A stretch of 64,000 nucleotides of DNA from Endothia cerciana (GCA_026119935.1 JALRMH010000031.1:372001-436000); one strand, 5' to 3'; counted from the first letter of the stretch, positions 21,448 through 32,510 are shown. Numbers and translations: made by a program. Notes: generated by a model from the letters alone, not told the origin.

Positions 21448-23154
21448 TTATAGCTCGCCTGCCAGGTCAGCAATGTCCATCCCCTTCAACCGCGCCCAGC
21501 TCGCGTCTAGCTCCGGCGGGAACCAGCTCGCCAGCCTGCCAGCAGGCCGGCCGGGCTCCTTGGGCAGATCCTCCTCCTCACTCCCGGCGAGCATGATGCC
21601 CACGGCCGTGCCACACAGCCATGACCAGACCATACCGTCGCCGCAGAAGTACGCCGCGATCCACTCGCCCGGCTTGACGTTGTCAGCACTGCTCGTGAAC
21701 CCCCCGCCCTTGTGCTTGTCCTCGACCGTCCGCTTGGTGAGTCTCGAGTCCAGCCTGCCCACAAGGGGGAGCACGTCCCCACTGAAGCCCACAACCCCCG
21801 ACCAGGCCTTGATCACCCTCCTCCCAGGCGCCTCCGCGCCCCATTTGAACACGGTCGGCATCACGCCCTCCAGGTGCATGAGCGTCATGGCATCCATCCT
21901 GCTGTCGTCGTACACCCCGAACATGTCCATGCCCTGCTTGCCGCTCTGGAACAGCCCGCCGCCGATCATGATCTCGCCGCCCTCCGCGTCCGACACGCTG
22001 GGCCTCTGGGTGATGTAGTCGAACCCCTGGTTGTAGATGACAGACCATGACTGGGCCCCGTTGTGGTCCGGGAAGCCCTGGCCGGGCCGCTGTGCCGTCA
22101 TGTGGCACAGCACGCCCGAGGCCTTGCCCTGGAGGCCCGGCACGAGCTGTGCAGCGAAGGCGTTCGTGGCGTGGACGACGTGGCGGGCGCGAACCCGGCC
22201 CCGGGTCGTAGAGACGGTGTACGGGAGCGCGGGGTCCGCGCCGCGGACCTCCACGGACTCCACCGCCGTGCCCGTCTCGACGGCCAGCGACTCCGGGAAC
22301 CGGTCCAGCAGCTTCCTCCACAGGGCCGTGACGAAGCGGTACGGCCAGAGCGCGCCGGCGGGGTACTCCACCGCGCCCGCGACGTGCCCGCCCACGCCGA
22401 ACAGCCCCCTCGCCTCCTCGCCCGAGTAGCCCCGCATGCTGTAGCCCGGCGGCTGGTGCGGCACGAACGCGTCCATCTGCGCCTTCATCCTCGCGTCGGC
22501 CTCCGGGTCCACGGCGAAGTCGACGGTCCGCACCTCCCTGAGCTCCGAGACCGCCCCGATGCCCTCGGCCTCGGCGACCTCCCCGAGGGCCCGCAAGTGG
22601 CTGGTCTGGAACTCGCACAGCCTCGCGGCGCGCCCGGGCGGCAGCCCGCCGCCCCTGGTGAGCCGGTGGAACAGCTCGTGCGGCGACGCCTTGATGTGGC
22701 CCCCGTTCCGCCCGGTGGCGCCGGAGCAGAGCTGGCGGGCCTCGAGCACCAGGACGCGGACCCAGCCCCGCTGCGCGGCAGTGCGGCCCTCGTCCCCGTC
22801 CTCGTCCTCGCCCGAGCCCCCGTCCACCGGCCGGGCGCGCCCGGGCCCCGCCAGCTCGCCCTTCCGCTCCAGCTCCCGCAGCGCCGCCCTCGCGACCGCC
22901 GCGCCCGTGATGCCCGAGCCGATGATCACGATGTCGGCCGACCGGGGCGGCCCGGCCGCGGACCGGATGTCGCACAGCTCCGGGTGCGGCGGGGCGTCCT
23001 GCCAGAAGGAGCTCGAGGGGTTGGGCACCGGGATGCCGGGCGGGGCGCGGGCGCGGGCGAGCAGGGTGGAGTAGTCATTGTACAGCGCGCGGAGGACGGA
23101 GATGATTGTGAGCGGGAGTTTGAAGAGGGAGACGAGGCGGTGTAGGAGGTCCAT
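21448..23154 (-). CDS. FAD-dependent oxidoreductase, DAO type (glycine/amine oxidase fold)
   Basis: A single uninterrupted frame of 568 residues starts at ATG 23154. After a short amphipathic N-terminus (MDLLHRLVSLFKLPLTIISV) comes the dinucleotide-binding motif ADIVIIGSGITGAAVARAAL, then GATGRNGGHIKASPHELF, typical of fungal DAO proteins. C-terminal FAD contacts are seen in KAWSGVVGFSGDVLPLVGRL and AAYFCGDGMVWSWLCGTAVG. The family oxidises amines or N-methyl amino acids with reduction of FAD. The substrate is unknown. An acidic gly/asp/glu loop (about residues 112-125) interrupts the region after the first helix. It converges on the nitrilase gene with a 247-bp gap, but nothing shows that the two act together. 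Confidence 0.87.
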   Translation of the reverse strand: MDLLHRLVSLFKLPLTIISVLRALYNDYSTLLARARAPPGIPVPNPSSSFWQDAPPHPELCDIRSAAGPPRSADIVIIGSGITGAAVARAALRELERKGELAGPGRARPVDGGSGEDEDGDEGRTAAQRGWVRVLVLEARQLCSGATGRNGGHIKASPHELFHRLTRGGGLPPGRAARLCEFQTSHLRALGEVAEAEGIGAVSELREVRTVDFAVDPEADARMKAQMDAFVPHQPPGYSMRGYSGEEARGLFGVGGHVAGAVEYPAGALWPYRFVTALWRKLLDRFPESLAVETGTAVESVEVRGADPALPYTVSTTRGRVRARHVVHATNAFAAQLVPGLQGKASGVLCHMTAQRPGQGFPDHNGAQSWSVIYNQGFDYITQRPSVSDAEGGEIMIGGGLFQSGKQGMDMFGVYDDSRMDAMTLMHLEGVMPTVFKWGAEAPGRRVIKAWSGVVGFSGDVLPLVGRLDSRLTKRTVEDKHKGGGFTSSADNVKPGEWIAAYFCGDGMVWSWLCGTAVGIMLAGSEEEDLPKEPGRPAGRLASWFPPELDASWARLKGMDIADLAGEL

Positions 23155-25237
23155 GGTGGGTGTTGAGAGGGACGGTGCCGGACCTCTTTAGTCGTGGCGG
23201 TGAGGGAGGTAGACAACAGTGCTGAGGGAGTGATGTTTCTTCAAAAAGGTTGGCGCTGTGTGGCCGGGGTGCGCTGATAATTAAGCCTAGCGGGTGGATA
23301 TTGTTGGTCACTGTCCGCCGCCAGATCCTTCTGAACTCCTTTCTTCAACCTCTCAAAACCCACGTTGTAACGCTCAGGATCTCGAGTTAATGTTGAAGAG
23401 AGATAGGAAGAAAGAAGAGAACAGGAAAACAAGGGAAGAAAAACCCAAAAAAAACCAAGGGTCTTCTACAGAATATCCGCGGGACCTTCGACGACGTCGC
23501 TACCAGAAAGGTTAATAACCCTATTAGGAATGATTCTACGGAAGACTGGAATATCTAATAAAGCATGAAGGATCTCCAGGTCGGAAACGGAGATCTCTCC
23601 TGTGAATCGTATCCGATCTACCGAATTTCTGCTTTCTTCTCATTAGATGCTCACTGCCATGTGTCAAGGGCTACAAGTTGCCATAGCCATCTTCCCCGGA
23701 CAATATTGTACGTCAGACAGGTAGGCTCTGTCTGTGCGCATGTTCAGAACCGTAACCTCCCCGGGTGTATTCAAGCCTGATAGGGTTCATAGTAGCATAC
23801 AGTTAATTGGGATCCCCCTCCGAGAGCGGGAGACGTTCCAGTGGATAAATCTGGGCACGAAGTATCACCAAATTATATTAGTAATGTCGGAAACAAAGCA
23901 GAGGGGCTGTCGAGACTCACGGCCCGGTCAAGATACCAGATTGACCCGGCAAATAATTTCGTCCTGCTCGCATATTACCATTCTCTTGTAGATGCAGCAG
24001 ATTATATCGACTGGCCGCTCCTCGTGCTCTCGCTCAAGGGCCCAGAGCAGCCGGAGTGTTTACGAGAAGGTCTATATGCACGACAAATAGTGTAGATGAA
24101 TAGAACCGCCGTGAGCCAGTCGATCATCCCCTTCAACAATCTTCTGGCATAATTCGATCCGCCACCGGTGACAGGCGCAAAGACTGTCCAATCTACACAT
24201 CGAGATTGCTCCACGTCCTCCTTGGCTCGTTTGCATGCATATCAGCGTCCATACCATCGTAATATATACTGCTTATACAATCGCCCGAGATTTTATACAT
24301 AACTCCCCATTTGGTTCACCGAGCACTTCAGTGGGTAAACACTTGGTGCCCGGTGGGTAGTTGTCGAGCACCCGGCGCTGGGTTATCCCCGAGCCTATGT
24401 GCAAGAAGCATTAAATGTCAATGCTGTTGAAGGATTCCGGAGTCACCAGTCCATCTGTCGAGGGGAAGACGAGTGCGGTACCGTCGAATTACTATTGTTC
24501 CTTGTTCGAACTTCCACCGGCCGAGGGCGAAGGCTTTATACCGAAGTGTGAGCCGGCGGATGAGGCATCTCAGAGCCTCAGGGCTATGGTATAGGCTTGG
24601 CCTTAAGGCTTAGTTAGCAGCCTTGGCACTCGGGACTTTGCGGTCTCGGCGTAGCAGAGCCTGTTGTTGATATAAGGCTGACACTTGTTACCGTAGTATT
24701 GGGGGTCCACACGGGGTCTAGCGAGGGGTAGGTGGGCTGAGGTATTCACGTGGTATCTCAGCCCAAGGAGCGAGACCCCCCTACTCAGTGCAAAGGTCTC
24801 TGGTCGAGGACGAGGAAACCCAGACACTATAGCAAAGCCCGGCCCAAGATAATCACATACATAAACTATATGCAACTATTTCTCTACATTTCTTTAGCTT
24901 ATTGTATGATAACACAACCAAGCCTAGAAAGAGATTCGTATTAAATAACGGACATGATTTATCTTGTTTGGCTCTTCCGTTGTATGTGAATACGAGAGTG
25001 AGAGAGAACCCTATTCTTACCATCAAGGGGCGAATATTACCGGTCGGGATTCGGCACAACGATCCGAACTAGTCTAGAGTTCTTACTTACCTGCAGCCAG
25101 CCATCGCGTTTGGACCACGCATGTCAAATGCAAAGAAGCGCCCCCCTTTATGTCATGCCATCCATCACATCAGCGGCCTGCAGACAGAGGAAGAGAAGAC
25201 ACCCATTTTCAGGATTCTTGGTGCGCCTAATACGGTA
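23155..25237. other. Gene-poor accessory DNA left of the first transposon
   Basis: About 2.1 kb, more AT-rich than the neighbouring coding DNA. The first part should be the promoter of the FAD oxidoreductase. It holds an A/C tract at 23439-23456 and an inverted repeat at 24733-24765. Open frames are short and without recognisable domains. Degenerate repeat or LTR remnants are possible, but I cannot prove any. Confidence 0.4.
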
Positions 25238-27071
25238 AGTCAAAGGACCCACTTCTCGCCCACCCTAGCCAGGCACCCTATCTTCCAACCACCCTTTATT
25301 CACTTATATGTTTCTCCTTCAATTTCTTTCCGAATAGCCTCATTTTTTCATAACATCTTCGTTATTCTACAATGAAGCCCTACGATGAAGCTGATATTTC
25401 TCAGGCCATCGAGGCCGTCAGAAAAGGCCAATCAATCAGGAAGGCCTCCTTAGCTTGGGGCATTCCGAGGAGTACTCTTCGCAGTCGTCTTTCTGGATGT
25501 CAGCCACACAAAATCGCCAAACAGAGGCTCTCGACGAGCCAAGAAGACAAACTAGCCCAATGGGTCATTACTCAAGCCGACCTAGGGCTTCCACCGAAGC
25601 ACTCCGAACTGAGGATCTTTGCGTCGAGGGTCCTTGCTGTGAAAGGGGACCCCCACGCCCTAGGAAAGAGATGGGTTCGAGGTTTTTTACGTCGAAATCC
25701 AATTCTTGGGACTCTGAAGCCTCGTCGGATGGATTCAAAACGAATCAATGGAGCGACGACAGAGGTAATCCAACCTTGGTTCCGTCTGCTGGCTTTACCT
25801 GTTATCCAGGCTATCAAACCAGCTAATCGATGGAATATGGATGAAGCTGGAATAATTGAAGGCTAAGGCGAGAATGGCTTAGTCTTGGGGCGTCGAAATT
25901 CACATTCAATCTATTGAAAAGATCCTGGTATACGAATCTGGACGTTGTTCATCGAAGGTGTATCAGCTGCCGGCGACTACCTACCCCCTCTTGTGATTTT
26001 CAGAGGGAAATCTGTCCAACAATAATGGTTGGTGACGGATTTAGAGCCTTTCGACGGCTAGCAATTCACTGCAACAACAAACGGATGGATAAATAACGAC
26101 GCGGCACTTAAGTGGCTAAGAAAGATATTCATCCCGACAACTCAACCTGACGATCCTCTCAAAGCTCGTTTATTGATTCTTGACAGCTATAGAAGCTACA
26201 CGACGGCTGGATTCATGTGGGAGTGCTTCCGGAATAATATTATGTTGATCTATTTACCTCCTCATACGTCGCATGTACTTCAACCTCTCGACTTAGGAGT
26301 GTTCTCGTCGTTGAAAGCAGCCTATCGAAAAAAGGTTGGTCTTTTGAGCCAGTTGGGCGATTCAACAATATCTGGGAAACGAATATTCCTTGAGAATTAT
26401 CGTCTAGCTCGTCTTGACGGACTTTCTCGCTAGAATATCAGGTCGAGGTGGAAAGCTTCAGGCCTATAGCCAATTTCCTTAGCTAAGCTACTTCTAAGCC
26501 CCCTTCTCCTTGAAAATATTCAACAACATACTCTAGACGAGTCAGATTTAGACCCTAGGCTATCTACAGAACTTGGTTTCACTTCGGAAGACTTTTCAGA
26601 TCAATCTATTGTTTATTCGACGCCTAGAAAGGCTAAAGACTTGAAGGACCAGTTGGACTATTTCAAAGGCCAGGGTGGGCCGTCGGCAGGATAACGAATT
26701 CTCTTCAGAAAGATTACTAAGGGGTTTGATGAGAAAGATTTACTTCTGGCTAATCCTCTAGAGGTAATTCGAGCCCTTAAGACCCAGGTGGAGGCGATGA
26801 AGCCTAAAAAAAGAAAGAAGGTTGAGTTGAGTCCGAATTCTAGGTTTGCTGATATTAAGGTTATTCAGAGGACCCAGAAAAAGGCCAATGAGAATGCAGA
26901 TAGTTCCAGTGAGGAGAGCGATGTCGAATTACCTAGGGCTGAAGAGGACTGTATCATAGTTGCAGATGGAGGTGAAGAATAAAGAAATGCAATATATATA
27001 TATATTTTTTTTTGTATGGCTGGCCAGGGTGGGCGAAAAGAGGGGGTGGGCGAGAAGTGGGTCCTTTGACT
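25238..27071 (+). mobile_element. Pogo/Fot1-like DNA transposon, RIP-degraded
   Basis: A perfect 28-bp terminal inverted repeat bounds the element: 25238-25265 (begins AGTCAAAGGACCCACTTCTC) and 27044-27071 (its reverse complement). Total length is about 1.83 kb. The left end is preceded by TA, the expected target of this superfamily, but the right flank reads GA. The interior encodes a Tc1/mariner-superfamily transposase with a CenpB-type helix-turn-helix and a DDE domain. The right end also holds a partial second copy of the inner repeat (about 27017-27040). Multiple stop codons make it inactive. Confidence 0.88.
25372..26982 (+). pseudogene. Pogo/Fot1-family transposase with RIP-type stop codons
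   Basis: ATG 25372 begins MKPYDEADISQAIEAVRKGQ and a psq/CenpB helix-turn-helix (SIRKASLAWGIPRSTLRSRL). The DDE part shows NRWNMDEAGIIEG, then in the same frame ILDSYRSYTTAGFMWEC, IMLIYLPPHTSHVLQPLDLGVFSSLKAAY, and a charged C-terminal tail (KPKKRKKVELSPNSRFADI). In-frame stops occur at about 25864, 26023, 26059, 26431, 26466 and 26692. Each reads as CAA/CAG to TAA/TAG or TGG to TAG, which is the RIP pattern. The catalytic MDE and DSY motifs remain readable, so decay is moderate. No intact copy lies in the window. Confidence 0.85.
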
Positions 27072-27154
27072 GATGCCGCCAAGCTTCGTGAGCGTCTCGA
27101 CCAGCCTCGGCCCCTGACCACAGTCATGTCCTCTCCCCTCAGGCGCCAGTAGTC

Positions 27155-29232
27155 ATGGTATACTGTGGGCGCCCGTCGGCGAATTGCAGCCTCTGCCGTG
27201 CCAAGAAGAGGCGGGCGCGTACCCTTGTCCATCGAGACTCTGTATGCTCCTGTGGATAATTACACATCGAGACTGACCGGGCTGTTCTACTACCCATCCA
27301 GTGTGACAAGGCTACTCCAGGGTGTGGACAGTGTGCGTTATGAACATCCTAACCCGGGTCTTCTGCCTAGGTAGCCAACAGACTGACCGGATGCGTGCGC
27401 TGCAGGCCGTAGAACAGGTCAGACGTGCCCAGGTTATCACGATGCATCGAGCCTCGTCTTCCGCGACGAGACGAAGCGGGTCATTGATCGTGCCCGTACC
27501 CTCAAAGCACACCAAAAGACCCTCGCCTCGGGCAGCTTACCGGCATCCACGCAGTCTCCTCCCACGTCCCGGCCGCCGTCGTTGGTCGGCTCCCATACCT
27601 CGGCTGCGTTGTCCGACCATCACATAGCGAGCACTTCAGCTCAGGACGACGACGACGACGACAACGACCACGACGGGGAGGAGGACTCGAGCTGAGATAA
27701 TGACGGGCATGATGGAGAGGATGGGGACGGGGGGAACGAAGACGGTGCCACAGGCATCGTCATTGACGGCGGCCGCCCATTTGTGTCGGATGAGATGGAC
27801 TTGTTCATCAACGGCGCGGATATGTCCTGGGCACCGGGCCGGGTGAATCATCCGCCATCATCACCGCCGCCGAGCCGCAACCTTGATGCCCAGGTCGTGT
27901 CGATGCTCATCGCCCCAGCAGCGCCGTCTGAGAGCCTTCACAAACTGGGGACGAGCTATTTCCTGACCAACTACGTCGTACAAGACTCCGGTCCCTGCCC
28001 GGGGTTTCTGAACTACACCTTGGACGTCTTCGCTGACCCAATGGGCGACACGGAGCCGGCGCAAGTGGCCGTTTGTGCAGCCGGCCTGGCCGGGCTGGCC
28101 AGCACGACGGGGGCCCAGAGCATCATGTGCAAGGCGCGCGCCAGCTACGCCAGGGCCATACAGCGGGTGAACGCGGCGCTTGCGGATGCCCGCATGACCA
28201 GCAGCGATAGCACCATCTTCGCCGTCATGGTGCTGGGCCTCTTCGAGACCATCACCTGCTCCGGCGACGGGTCCATGGAGGCGTGGAGGCACCACATCAA
28301 CGGCGCGGAAAACCTGCTGATGCACCGCGGCACGGCCCAGTTCCGCACGAGGCTCGGCCTGCGGATATTCGGCGAGGCCGTGTCCCACGTGCTGACGCTC
28401 TGCTCCCGGTACGGCCACCCTGTGCCACCGCGCTTACGCTTCCTGCGGGTCGAGATGGAGCGCAGTGTTGTTGCCTGCCCAGGCCCCGTCCTGGGTTCTG
28501 AGCACGGCCCATATCGAGGTGATGGACCTGTACCACCGCGCGAACCCGGATGAGGCGACGCGCTTCCTGGCCAGCGAGTGGGAGAAGCTGCTCTCGCACG
28601 CCGCCGAGCTGGACCGCCGGCTCGAGGCCCTGATCGCCGAACTGCCCGTCCCCTGGCGCTTCAAGACGGTCAGTGACCCGGGGGCGAATCCCCGCACCGT
28701 GTACCACAGCACTTACCACATCTACTACAACACGTGGGTGGCCAGGGTTTGGGACGGTATACGTGCGTGTCGCATCATCCTGAACCAGGCCGTCTACTGC
28801 CTGCTACTGCGCGAGGGCCTCGCCTGGGCACCGCACGAGCTTGCCCCGGGCGGGGGCGCCTATGCGGGCCTGCTGCGGAGGGCCTCGGATACGACGGCGG
28901 AGATGCGCGACGGCATCCCCTCGTCCGTGCCGCAGATGCTGGGGTTCGTACACCACGAGGCTGCCACGGGGGGGTCGTACCTGGACTGCAGCACCGCCGA
29001 CACGCCGCGCCCCGTCCCGGCCTCGGGGGCCTACTTCCTGCTCTGGTATCTGTTCCTCGCCGGGAGCCTCCCGATAAACACGCCGGAGACGCGCGCTTGG
29101 GTCGTGGACCGCCTGCATGCCATCCGCCCCGCGACAGGCATCCAGAAGGCGGGCTACCTAGCTGATGTATTAGAGACCCATCCTGCCCTTCTCGGGTGCC
29201 GTACTACCGACGGACGAATTTCTTATTCCTGA
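27155..29232 (+). pseudogene. Zn2Cys6 transcription factor (Fungal_trans_2 type), damaged
   Basis: ATG 27155 starts MVYCGRPSANCSLCRAKKRR. Joining 27214 to 27302 gives the rest of the zinc cluster (CDKATPGCGQC), and intron 27333-27405 (GTGCGT...TGCAG, phase 1) leads to RRTGQTCPGYHDASSLVFRD. The six cysteines and the CPGYR-like tail match fungal binuclear cluster regulators. The first intron would use a GC donor at 27215. A D/E/G-rich stretch follows, with an in-frame TGA at 27693-27695. A one-base shift near 28455-28470 separates the two halves of the regulatory domain (LMHRGTAQFRTRLGLRIFGE before; LPAQAPSWVLSTAHIEVMDL after). The protein would be a nuclear DNA-binding regulator if intact. Its start is only 83 bp downstream of the transposon's right repeat. 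Confidence 0.75.
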
Positions 29233-29696
29233 ATTTTAGACCATTCTTTTCTTGTTCCTCCTAATTTATTATTTTTTGGGGGGGTGGGGGGGGGGGAGGG
29301 CGGGCTTTTATCTAGCTTTGACCCAGCGAAGAGAGAACTGCGATCAACACCTGGGCGCAGAAATCCAGGCTTTGTTAAGCCAGTGGAAAGCGCATGATAG
29401 ATTGGAAATCATCAACGGCGTAATATGTGGTTCTCGTAAGATCCACCGCATCTTACGATGTCAGGGTGGCGTGGACCAATGTTTATATGTTCAAACCATA
29501 AGTCTAAGCTTGATGACCGGTCACTTTCGCAGGGCTGTGGTACTTGGATGCTATTATCACCACGCTAGTCCGAACAAGGTATGCAGCGTGTAGAGGCACT
29601 CCGGGGCCTTATATCATCGCCATGGTAACCCAACATGTCGTCTTGGCTCCGTATATCGAAGGCCTCCATACTCGCCACTGAGAAACCGCCTCCACC
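29233..29696. other. Intergenic region
   Basis: 464 bp holding the end of the Zn2Cys6 gene and the start region of the next one. A G-rich run with single T and A breaks lies at 29278-29303. No gene is seen. Confidence 0.4.
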
Positions 29697-30321
29697 ATGG
29701 CCGTGTCGTACCGCACAGGTATTACGATCCTCCAATTCATCTTCTTCGTCCCCTCGCTCGTCTTGGCCGTGTTTCTCTGCTTCCATCATGGCATGAAGGC
29801 GGCTGGCACATGGCGCTTCATCGCGGCCCTCTCTGCGCTCCGAGTTGCCGGCGACATTTCCTACTTCATCTCTCTGTCGCATCCGTCCCTCATGTCCCTC
29901 GTTGGCCTGATAGTTGGCATCATTGGCACCACTCGTGCCCTCGACGACGCCGCCACCACCGACGACGTACACATCAACGGCCCCAATGAGGGGAGCGCTG
30001 GTCCTCTGCCTAGCGGGTTATGGACTGATGGTCCTTGCCTTCCTCTATGTGGTGTCCGACACAGTACGCCATCCCGCCAAGCGGCTCGCTCTTGGGACCG
30101 AGACGCGCATCCTCGCTACCGTTGGGCTTGCTTGCCCCTTCGTGCTCGTGCGTCTGCTCTACGGCGCCCTTGGCGACTTTACCGGCGACACAAAGTACAA
30201 CTCTCTCCATGGCAGCGATACTATCTACCCCTGTATGGACATCCTCATGGAGATCATAACCGTCGCCATTTGTCTGTCTTCTGGGCGTCCCTGTACCCAC
30301 GCCGAAAGGGGAGGACGCTGA
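29697..30321 (+). pseudogene. DUF7702-like fungal membrane protein, internally deleted and frameshifted
   Basis: ATG 29697 begins MAVSYRTGITILQFIFFVPS, followed by VLAVFLCFHHGMK and WRFIAALSALRVAGDISYFI. These are the first two membrane segments of a fungal multi-pass family I know as DUF7702. Next comes LMSLVGLIVGIIGTT, which corresponds to the fourth segment, so the third (about 45 residues) seems deleted. Between about 29955 and 29985 the frame slips. In the new frame the last segments follow: GALVLCLAGYGLMVLAFLYV, RILATVGLACPFVLVRLLYG and CMDILMEIITVAICL. The function of the family is unknown. The combination of deletion and frameshift makes this a likely pseudogene. Confidence 0.6.
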
Positions 30322-32510
30322 AGAACCCAGGGCCTCGCCAGACGGGAATCCCGACACCACGGTTGTCGCCTGTTACGCGGCACACCAAGTGACAGGCAAT
30401 CTGGTCGGCAGCCTGCAACTTTCAAAAAGGGGGTGTGCTCAATCGTTGGGCGTGGGATATCTCATCAGGCGCACGAGTGTGTGTCGGGGTAGGCGTATCA
30501 CGCTGACTGTGGAGGGATCTGTGCTGGCTTTCACGCCCGTCGCAAGTGGTCCCCGGGTCGATGATATCTGTGGCAATAATATGTAATTTGGAATTTATCG
30601 TTGAAGGTTTCTGACTTTGAGCTTGTGACCTAGGGAAGCCCGTATCTAGTCTGATCATTTCTCAAATTTCCAACACCACACCGATCAGGTTATGGCTTCA
30701 GAAGCCTCGAAAGGGCGATTCTTGTGCTTGATGACATGCGTTCCCGACCACGGTATGTCCTTCAGCTTGCTAATTGGCCACCCCGCCACCGGAATGCTTC
30801 CAAACAATCGCAGCTTTCTTGACCCCTTTCTTCTTGGATCTTCAACAATCAGAGCAAGGCTTATTCGGGCAGAGGGCCCTTGCGTGAAATTGAAACGGAG
30901 GAGCTCGGGACTGTTGGTTGTGTAGCATAGCCTCGCGCCGCAGCCCCTACCATGCTGTTGATTACGGGTAAAGTTCCCCCCAAGGCAGGCCCCCGGTAGG
31001 AAGAGAAAAGTGGAGGCACGGGCCCTGTGGCTTGCAAGAAGGTTGCTGAAAGGGGCAATGCTCAAGTATCGTCGTCACAGACCCGTTCTCTCTCACAGGG
31101 CCTTGCCAGCTTGGGAGCTCCGGATGAGGACGGATCCCAAAGGACCACGAGCACTGCCCCTATCACCGGTATCCTTGCCTACGTTGGCACTTAGGGTAAT
31201 GAACAGGTAGAGCTGAGGTGTCCCAGACTGGTATGGACCACCGTGGGTCGGTTCTGGCTCGTACATACTATGTACCACAGTGATAACGGTGCCACCCGTC
31301 CACTAAGCTGCTGTCGTTGCTGTCCAGCCCAGCCTGCGGTACATACTGGTTACCCAAATGGGAATGCAGCTAGCACATGCCCGGCTCTGGCTGGCTGCCC
31401 CACGCCCGCAGCGCGCTTTTCTACTGCCAGAACCGGACCGGTGGGGACTAGCGAGCATTCTCCCCGTCGTGGCGTTTTTCTCGATCCTATATCCCACACA
31501 CACCATAGTACTCAATACCTATTAGTTGCCTAGGTGGGTATTGCTTCGTTGCTTCTGGGATGGAGGCCATCCTGTCCTCCTCGCCAGTTCTGGCTATCTG
31601 TGTGCACCTTGAAATACAGAATCTATGTATGCCAAGTGAAAGACGAGATACCTTAGATCCGAAAGAGGACACCCCTCAAGAATGCCCTCCCTGGGGCATA
31701 CGGCACTGCAAAACGCACTGCAGAGCCTATACACATCGGGCACAGGGCCCTCGGAGCCCAATAACGGTCTCTCTGAAGAGGAAAAGGCACGGACCTGCCG
31801 GCAGGCCCTTAGACGTACGCATCGTAGCTATAGGGGCGGATTGGACTGCGAGAGTGCGAACAAGGGCTGATCTTAATGCACCCCAGCTCTCGCCGTAAGC
31901 GATAACGAAGACGACTGACTCGGTGCAGGGCTGGCTTTCTGCTTTCGCCCCAATGCCCGGAACGGACATCTTCTCAAATGTCCGATACTTACATACGGGA
32001 CCACGGCACCTCCGCAGCCCAGCCTCGACAATGGAGATCCTACGTATCTATTTCCCGCGCAGCCTTCACGGGCCTGACGAGCCTCCTGGTTTCCCTTTTG
32101 GGGTTGTCGTCTCTGAAAGTCCGTTCCCGTGGGTCCTGGTCACCCCTCGGGGATTGTGAGGTCGAGCCGACGTCCGGCTGGCAGATGATGACGGCTGTGA
32201 TGCGCGGAGCCCGCTGCCACCGCTGAGCTCACGAGGCGGACATGCGCCTATCCACAGCCTCAATCCGACAACCGGATAGCCAGGATAAGCATGCGGCCCC
32301 GTCTGGGGGGCATGGTGCGCACGCGTCGGATCATCCACGGGGTTACTCCTCCCCGAGGGAGGTCTGTCGCACCCCGTTTTCGTCCATGTATAAATAAGGA
32401 CTAGCCCGCCAGAGGTCAGCCTGGCGGGCCTGCAAGTGCGGCCCAAGCAGTGCACGTCTCCCATCCGTCTTCCACCCACTCTTGCGCCCTTCCACACTTC
32501 CCAGGTCACC
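30322..32510. other. Intergenic region left of the TetX-like monooxygenase
   Basis: About 2.2 kb with no recognisable gene on either strand. Its right end holds the promoter of the flavin monooxygenase, with a TATA box at 32389-32396. Confidence 0.45.
32389..32396 (+). promoter_or_regulatory. TATA box of the flavin monooxygenase gene
   Basis: TATAAATA lies 115-122 bp upstream of the ATG at 32511, a usual distance for a fungal TATA box with a short leader. It is the clearest core-promoter element in the window. Presence of a TATA box often goes with inducible rather than housekeeping genes. Confidence 0.6.

Noticed and set aside
22063..23145. Long plus-strand open frame opposite the DAO-type oxidoreductase
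   Set aside because: It is an antisense shadow caused by high GC; composition is Arg/Pro/Ala-rich without domains, while the minus strand encodes a clear FAD enzyme.
19644..23154. Nitrilase plus FAD oxidoreductase as a two-gene catabolic cluster
   Set aside because: Convergent orientation, no shared regulator or transporter, and different GC inserts; adjacency alone is not evidence.
24590..24960. Possible LTR or retroelement remnant
   Set aside because: No paired repeat, primer-binding site, polypurine tract or reverse transcriptase fragment was found in the window.
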